A DNA stretch of 64,000 nucleotides, from positions 212,939-276,938 of the forward strand of contig NZ_JAMJFL010000010.1 of NCBI RefSeq assembly GCF_023544665.1, read 5' to 3'. A model generated the notes under the pieces. It did no database searches. It saw only the letters and a list, made by a program, of their open reading frames with translations, and had not been told where the DNA came from. Of this stretch, positions 59,375-64,000 are shown piece by piece. Positions within the stretch are counted from its first letter, which is position 1, and every line of letters starts with the position of its first letter. A program made the translations under genes and the position numbers. This stretch comes from Streptomyces sp. YS415 (GTDB lineage Bacteria; Actinomycetota; Actinomycetes; Streptomycetales; Streptomycetaceae).

Positions 59375-61330
59375 CTAGTGTGCCGGCAGCACCTCCCGGC
59401 ACAGCCGCAGCAGTTCCTCGTCGTGCGGGATGTCGTGGCTGCCGTAGCCCTCGCAGTGGGCCGTGTGCCGGCGGCGCGCGGCGAGTTCCGCTGTCACGAG
59501 GTCGCCGAGCGGGGCGCCTGCCGGGCCCATGGCGTGGAGGCACGCGGCGATCGCGCGGCGCAGCTGCGGCTTCTCGGTCCAGGCGGAGCGCAGCACGGGG
59601 ATGACCGACTCCGCCTCGCCGTCGATCCGCCACAGGGCGCACGCCGCCGTCGCCCGTCGCTCCGCCTGCCCCGGGGTCCGCGCCGCCCGGCGCAGTTCCG
59701 GCAGCGCGGCACGAGCCGCGGGCCCCATCCGCCCCACCGCCTCGGCCGCCGTGCCCCATCGACGGGAGTCGAAGTGCCTCAACTCCTCCAGCAGGACCGG
59801 AAGTACGGCGGAGGCGTCCCGCTCGACCGACCACAGGGCAGCCGCCGCCGGGACGGCGAACTCCGTGTCCAGCAGCCGCGACAGCGCCGGTACCGCCTCC
59901 CGCGCCGCGGAGCCCCACGCGCCGAGCGCCGCCACCGCGTACTCGACGGCCCCGCCCTCCAGCAACCGCAGCGCCTCGGGCACCGCCTCGGCGTCCCGGA
60001 GCACGGTGAGCGCCCGCAGCAGCGGCGCCGCCCGCCCCGGGGTCCCGGGGTCGTCGGGGGTGAGGGAGCCCAGTCGGCGCCGCAGTGCTGGTGCGAGCGG
60101 TGCGGCGGCGGCGCCCAGCCAGGTGATCTCCTGGCCCACATCGTCCGGCACCACGGTCCCGGCCAGCACCTCGCCCAGCACCGGCACGGCCCGCGGATCC
60201 CCGCACCGCACCAGCGCCCTCAGCGGATCACCCAAGGTGGGCGCACCGCGCTCCCACTGCCGGACCCAGAGCTCGGGACGGGCCGTCACCAGCCTGTGCA
60301 GACCGTCCGCCGCCGGAGCGGCCAGCCCGAAGAGCTGCTTCAAGGCGGCCACCGCCGCATCCCGCAACCGGTCCTCCGGCGCGTCCAGTTGCGTCCCGAT
60401 CAGCGCGACCGGCTCGCTGAAGTCGGCACGCCAGGTGCGGAACAGGCCGCCCGACATCCACACCGCGTTGCACCGGTCCGCCCAGTCAGGACTGCTCAAC
60501 TGTCCGACCAGCAGGGCGATCCGGTCGCCGGTCCGGCCGTCGAGCGCGTTGTGCAGCGTGCGCAGCAGCTGGGAGCCCTCCTCGTCGGACGGCCGCAGCC
60601 GGCGCAGCCGGCCCACGAGGGTGTCGGTGTGCGGGCGGGCGCTCAGCGCCGCCCGGCGGGACCGCCGCTCGGACCGCTCCCGCAGCAGCCGGACCGCGGT
60701 GGGGACCAGGTCGGCGGGCATGCGGTCGGGTGCGCACCCGGCGAGCTGGCCGAGCGCGGCCAGCCGTAGCTCCGGTTCGTACGGCAGCGCGGTCTGCGCC
60801 GCCAGGAGGTCCACCGCGGCGTCGGCGTGCGAGGGGTTCCTCCGGGCGTACAGTCCCAGGCTCTCGATGAGGGCGCACAGGACCCGGTCGTCGCGTTCCA
60901 CGGTGATCCGCTCCCGTAACAGGTCCAGCACCCGGGCCGGTCGGTCCAGGAACCGCACCAGCGCGCCGAGGGCCGTCCGGCGCACCCCCGGATCCGGGTC
61001 CCCGGCGAGCCGGGCGAAGACCTCGGCGCCGTCCCGTACGGCCGACGGTCCTTGACCTTCCCCGCCGATGCTGACCAGCAGCTCCACCACGGCGCCCCGG
61101 TCCGGCAGGTCGGGACACTCCGCCAGCGCGAACAGGAACGGAACGCAGGCGAGCGTCGAGTCGTACACGTCTCCCTGATGGTGCACCGCGCCGTACAGAC
61201 CGTCGAGCGCGGTCTCACGCTCGGCGGGGTCCGCCGAGGCCAGGCCCCTCAGCAGTGCGGGCACGTCCTCGGCGCTGCCGTACGCATGGCGCATCGAGGC
61301 CCAGTCGACCTCGTCGATCCCCGTGAACAC
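59375..61330 (-). CDS. HEAT-repeat protein with PafBC-type promoter
   Basis: The 651-residue protein is an array of helical HEAT-like repeats (DPGVRRTALGALVRFL, APEDRLRDAAVAALKQLF, AAREAVPALSRLL and PAARAALPELRRA). It has no catalytic motif and no signal peptide; such arrays bind proteins or nucleic acid (AlkD-type DNA glycosylases share the fold, but no AlkD residues are recognisable). The GTG at 61330 follows a GGGGAGGA ribosome site; the ATG at 61381 would lie upstream of the predicted transcript. A DNA-damage-type promoter precedes it. There is a 146-bp gap to the Rv1733c-like gene it converges on. Confidence 0.86.
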   Translation of the reverse strand: MFTGIDEVDWASMRHAYGSAEDVPALLRGLASADPAERETALDGLYGAVHHQGDVYDSTLACVPFLFALAECPDLPDRGAVVELLVSIGGEGQGPSAVRDGAEVFARLAGDPDPGVRRTALGALVRFLDRPARVLDLLRERITVERDDRVLCALIESLGLYARRNPSHADAAVDLLAAQTALPYEPELRLAALGQLAGCAPDRMPADLVPTAVRLLRERSERRSRRAALSARPHTDTLVGRLRRLRPSDEEGSQLLRTLHNALDGRTGDRIALLVGQLSSPDWADRCNAVWMSGGLFRTWRADFSEPVALIGTQLDAPEDRLRDAAVAALKQLFGLAAPAADGLHRLVTARPELWVRQWERGAPTLGDPLRALVRCGDPRAVPVLGEVLAGTVVPDDVGQEITWLGAAAAPLAPALRRRLGSLTPDDPGTPGRAAPLLRALTVLRDAEAVPEALRLLEGGAVEYAVAALGAWGSAAREAVPALSRLLDTEFAVPAAAALWSVERDASAVLPVLLEELRHFDSRRWGTAAEAVGRMGPAARAALPELRRAARTPGQAERRATAACALWRIDGEAESVIPVLRSAWTEKPQLRRAIAACLHAMGPAGAPLGDLVTAELAARRRHTAHCEGYGSHDIPHDEELLRLCREVLPAH

Positions 61331-61364
61331 GTAGTCCTCCCCAGGCAGTGCCTCCTGCCTCCGG

Positions 61365-61387
61365 AGTCTGCACCACGGCACTGACAG
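61365..61387 (-). promoter_or_regulatory. PafBC/RecA-NDp-like promoter of the HEAT-repeat gene
   Basis: Minus strand: CTGTCAGTG (61387-61379), eight bases, CAGACT (61370-61365). It is identical to the site before the BNR propeller gene except for one base in the spacer, and lies at a similar distance from the start codon (35 versus 41 bp). Confidence 0.65.
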
Positions 61388-61414
61388 CGGGGTGGAATCA
61401 AGACGTAACTGTGT

Positions 61415-61462
61415 GTGCGATCCCGGCTGAGTGCGATCCGGACCGTGTGCGATCCGGTCAGT
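61415..61462. repeat. Three imperfect 16-bp tandem repeats
   Basis: GTGCGATCC followed by variable bases recurs at 61415, 61431 and 61447, across the 3' end of the AidB-like gene. Confidence 0.7.
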
Positions 61463-63113
61463 ACCCGGCGGGCAGGGCCCGGTCCAGTACGGCGTCCAGG
61501 TCCGCAGTGTCGGGCAGGGTGCCGAAGGCGTGGCCCCAGTCGCCGCCCAGGCGGGTCGCGCAGAACGCGTCGGCGACCGCGGTCGGTGCGTGCCGGACCA
61601 GCAGGGACGCCTGGAGCGCCATCGCCATCAGCTCCACCAGACGCCGGGCACCGGTCGGGGAGGCCTCGGACAGCATGCCCTTCAGCCGGATCACGGCCGC
61701 GTCGAGCCGGGCGTCCGCCCCCCGGGCCAGGGCGAGTTCGCCGAACAGGGCCTCGGCCGCGCCCTGCTCCTTGCCGAGCGCGCGCAGCACGTCGAGGGCG
61801 TTGACGTTGCCCGAGCCCTCCCAGATCGACAGCAGCGGCGCCTCGCGGTAGTGGCGGGGCATGCCGGAGTCCTCGACATAGCCGTTGCCGCCGAGGCACT
61901 CCAGGGCCTCCGCGGTGAAGGCGGGGCCGCGCTTGGTGACCCAGTACTTGCCGACGGCGGTGGCGATCCGCCGGAACGCCGCCTCGCCCGCGTCCCCGCG
62001 CACCGCCCGGTCGGCCGCTCCCGCCAGCCGCAGGGTGAGCGCGGTGGCGGCCTCGGACTCCAGCGCGAGGTCGGCCAGAACATTGCGCATCAGCGGCTGA
62101 TCCAGCAGCCGTGCGCCGAACGCGCTGCGGTGCCGTGCGTGATGCCCGGCCTCCACCAGCGTCTTGCGCATCAGCGCCGCCGACATGGTCACGCAGTCCA
62201 GACGCGTGCAGTTGACCATCTCGATGATGGTCTTCACGCCCCGTCCCTCGGGCCCCACCAGCCAGGCGACGGTCCCGTCGAACTCCGGCTCGCAGGAGGC
62301 GTTGGAGCGGTTGCCCAGCTTCTCCTTGAGGCGCTGGATGCGGAAGGCGTTGCGGGTGCCGTCGGGCAGGATGCGCGGCACGAGGAAGCAGGACAGACCG
62401 CCCGGTGCCTGCGCCAGTACCAGGAAGACGTCGCACATGGGCGCCGAGGTGAACCACTTGTGGCCGCGCAGGGTGTACACGCCGGGTTCGGCGGTGGGTG
62501 TGGCGGTGGTGGTGTTGGTCCGGACGTCCGAGCCGCCCTGCTTCTCGGTCATCCCCATGCCCGCGAGCAGACCCCGCTTCTCGGTCGGCACCCGCAGCCC
62601 CGGGTCGTACTCCCTGCTGGTCAGCAGGGGTTCGTAGACCTTGGCGAGCTCCGGCTGGGCGCGCAGCGCGGGGACGGCGGCGTAGGTCATCGACGTCGGA
62701 CAGCCGTGTCCGGCGTCGGTGTGCCCCCAGACCAGACCGCCGGCGCTGCGGGCGACGTGGGCGCCCGCCCGCGCGTCGGCCCAGGGCGCCGCGGCCAGCC
62801 CTTCGGTCACCGCGACCCGCATCAGGTGGTGCCAGCTCGGGTGGAACTCCACCTCGTCGACGCGATGGCCGTACCGGTCGTGCGTGCGCAGCTCCGGCTC
62901 GCGGCGGTTGGCCTGTTCGCTCCACTCCTGGGCGGCGACACCGCCCGCCTCGCGGCCCAGCCGCCGGATGTCCGCCTCGGCCCACCCGGCGCCCTCGCGC
63001 CGCAGCCCCTCGAACAGGGCCGTGTCCTCGGAGGCGTCGTAAGGGGCCAGGGGAGGGGGCTGGTTGGTGACGTCGTGCGTGGCGTACGGCGCGTGCCGGG
63101 GTGTCAGGACCAT
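61458..63113 (-). CDS. AidB-like acyl-CoA dehydrogenase family flavoprotein
   Basis: A 551-residue member of the acyl-CoA dehydrogenase superfamily. The N-terminal extension, MGMTEKQGGSDVRTN and the region HYREAPLLSIWEGSGNVNALDVLR match AidB, the DNA-alkylation-inducible flavoprotein, better than ordinary fatty acyl-CoA dehydrogenases. AidB binds DNA and is thought to protect it or destroy alkylating agents. Ordinary acyl-CoA dehydrogenase activity is the alternative. It is divergent from a PaaX-like repressor; a 9-bp dyad lies in the 75-bp gap. Confidence 0.88.
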   Translation of the reverse strand: MVLTPRHAPYATHDVTNQPPPLAPYDASEDTALFEGLRREGAGWAEADIRRLGREAGGVAAQEWSEQANRREPELRTHDRYGHRVDEVEFHPSWHHLMRVAVTEGLAAAPWADARAGAHVARSAGGLVWGHTDAGHGCPTSMTYAAVPALRAQPELAKVYEPLLTSREYDPGLRVPTEKRGLLAGMGMTEKQGGSDVRTNTTTATPTAEPGVYTLRGHKWFTSAPMCDVFLVLAQAPGGLSCFLVPRILPDGTRNAFRIQRLKEKLGNRSNASCEPEFDGTVAWLVGPEGRGVKTIIEMVNCTRLDCVTMSAALMRKTLVEAGHHARHRSAFGARLLDQPLMRNVLADLALESEAATALTLRLAGAADRAVRGDAGEAAFRRIATAVGKYWVTKRGPAFTAEALECLGGNGYVEDSGMPRHYREAPLLSIWEGSGNVNALDVLRALGKEQGAAEALFGELALARGADARLDAAVIRLKGMLSEASPTGARRLVELMAMALQASLLVRHAPTAVADAFCATRLGGDWGHAFGTLPDTADLDAVLDRALPAGY

Positions 63114-63121
63114 ACGGCGAG

Positions 63122-63159
63122 TGTTGCACTTCGGCTACAGTCGCAGCAATAGTGCAACA
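63122..63159. promoter_or_regulatory. Operator-like dyad between the AidB-like and PaaX-like genes
   Basis: TGTTGCACT (63122-63130) and AGTGCAACA (63151-63159) form a perfect 9-bp inverted repeat with a 20-bp spacer, filling the divergent promoter region. It is the probable binding site of the PaaX-type regulator. Confidence 0.6.
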
Positions 63160-63174
63160 TCAAGATCGGCGCCG

Positions 63175-63180
63175 TACAGT
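63175..63180 (+). promoter_or_regulatory. -10 element of the PaaX-like gene
   Basis: TACAGT ends eight bases before ATG 63189, so the message is leaderless or nearly so. Confidence 0.4.
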
Positions 63181-63188
63181 ACGTGCTC

Positions 63189-63947
63189 ATGGGGACGGAC
63201 GAGGCGGCGGAGGCGGGAGCGCTCGCCCTGCGCCCGCTGTCCGCGCGTTCGGTGGTGCTGAGCCTGCTGCTCGGCAGCCATCCGCCGGAGCTGCCCGTGA
63301 AGGACCTCGTGCGCGGCGTGGAGCCCTTCGGGGTGGGCGGCTCCACGGTGCGGGCCGCGCTCAGCCGGATGGTGGCCGCCGGGGATCTGCACCGCGAGGA
63401 CACCGTCTACCGGCTCAGCGACCGGCTGCTGGAGCGTCAGCGCCGCCAGGACGAGGCCGTACGTCCCCGCACGCGCGCGTGGGACGGCGACTGGGAGATG
63501 GTCGTCATCACTGCCACCGGTCGCGGCCCCGCCCAACGGGCCGAACTGCGCGCCCGGCTCACCGCCCTGCGCCTGGCCGAACTCCGCGAGGGCGTCTGGC
63601 TGCGCCCCGCCAACCTGGCCCGCCCCCTGCCGGCCGACCTGGACCCGGTGGTCCAGCACTGGACGGCCCGCCCGGCCGCTCCCGCGCAAGAGGCGGCACG
63701 CGCCCTGTGGCCCCTGGACACCTGGTCCGCGACGGCCCGGGCCCTCCTCGCGCACATCGCCGGGACGGACCGCCCCGCCCCCCGCTTCACGGCCTTCGCC
63801 GCAGCCGTACGCCACCTGCTGACCGACCCGGTCCTCCCACCCGGACTCCTCCCCTCCGACTGGCCGGGCCCCGCACTCCGCGCCGCCTACACCGCGTACC
63901 AGCAAGAGGTGACGGAACAGCTACGCGCGCGTGCCGAGCGGACCTGA
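63189..63947 (+). CDS. PaaX family transcriptional regulator
   Basis: The 252-residue protein has a PaaX-type winged helix (RPLSARSVVLSLLLGSHPPEL, then VGGSTVRAALSRMVAAGDL) and the middle and C-terminal domains (WDGDWEMVVIT, LREGVWLRPANL). PaaX proteins bind phenylacetyl-CoA or other acyl-CoAs. Because it is divergent from the AidB-like acyl-CoA dehydrogenase and not near paa genes, it probably controls that gene and itself. The remaining 53 bases of the window hold nothing I can support. Confidence 0.9.
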   Translation: MGTDEAAEAGALALRPLSARSVVLSLLLGSHPPELPVKDLVRGVEPFGVGGSTVRAALSRMVAAGDLHREDTVYRLSDRLLERQRRQDEAVRPRTRAWDGDWEMVVITATGRGPAQRAELRARLTALRLAELREGVWLRPANLARPLPADLDPVVQHWTARPAAPAQEAARALWPLDTWSATARALLAHIAGTDRPAPRFTAFAAAVRHLLTDPVLPPGLLPSDWPGPALRAAYTAYQQEVTEQLRARAERT

Positions 63948-64000
63948 CGGATCGGCCGAGCAGCAGCGGGAGGGGGAGTACTCGGGCAGTCGACCGGTTG

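Noticed and set aside
59375..61330. AlkD-type DNA glycosylase
   Set aside because: The HEAT fold is shared, but the length is more than twice that of AlkD and no catalytic Asp/Trp context is recognisable; the damage-type promoter alone is not enough.

Overview
This is a GC-rich chromosomal window from a Streptomyces-type actinomycete. The evidence is strong third-position G/C codon bias, many GTG and a few TTG starts, four-base ATGA/GTGA gene overlaps, Tat and lipoprotein exports, ECF sigma factors, mycothiol-dependent chemistry, and iron-box, DasR-like and PafBC-type (RecA-NDp) regulatory sites. I saw no rRNA, tRNA, insertion sequence, prophage or CRISPR array. About 50 genes are called.

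Layout. 0.2-5.9 kb: a SulP anion transporter, then an iron-regulated siderophore ABC importer (ATPase, binding lipoprotein, fused permease) behind an iron box. 5.9-10.8 kb: a complete gentisate route (3-hydroxybenzoate 6-hydroxylase, gentisate dioxygenase, mycothiol-dependent maleylpyruvate isomerase, fumarylpyruvate hydrolase) with a divergent IclR regulator and its likely operator. 10.9-21.4 kb: accessory genes, namely a TetR regulator, two DHA2 drug exporters, a VOC protein, a nitroreductase, an ECF41 sigma factor, a SUKH protein, a GNAT acetyltransferase, a small secreted cysteine protein and a secreted beta-helix protein. 21.5-34.2 kb: one large minus-strand operon coding for DUF4132, a 1654-aa unknown protein, a 19-codon mini-cistron, a MoxR AAA+ ATPase, a DUF5682-VWA fusion and a SWIM zinc-finger protein. 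It resembles the functionally unassigned yehI-L-M-P-Q locus of E. coli. 34.4-37.7 kb: a hydrolase, DNA polymerase X, a CBS protein and an RpiB-like isomerase. 37.8-43 kb: the phenylacetate catabolon, paaK facing paaABCDE. 43.1-51.6 kb: a TerD-like protein, DUF5997 facing an HTH-less LysR-like protein, a GH127 arabinofuranosidase, a membrane protein, a HAD phosphatase and an Lrp regulator. 51.7-64 kb: an FUSC exporter behind a terminator-like hairpin, a lactonase behind a DasR-like site, a CbiX-like chelatase, a sugar kinase-uracil-DNA glycosylase pair, a beta-propeller protein, an Rv1733c-type membrane protein, a HEAT-repeat protein, and an AidB-like flavoprotein facing a PaaX-type regulator.

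Most interesting signal. The large MoxR/VWA/SWIM/DUF4132 operon starts from a sequence that matches the PafBC DNA-damage promoter exactly (TTGTCAGTG-N8-TAGAGT). Two other genes, the beta-propeller and the HEAT-repeat protein, carry nearly identical copies of a weaker version of this promoter. With DNA polymerase X, uracil-DNA glycosylase and the AidB-like protein nearby, this suggests that the uncharacterised ATPase/VWA machine belongs to the LexA-independent DNA-damage response. That is inference; the motifs themselves are visible. All assignments were made by eye from translated sequence, without database searches.
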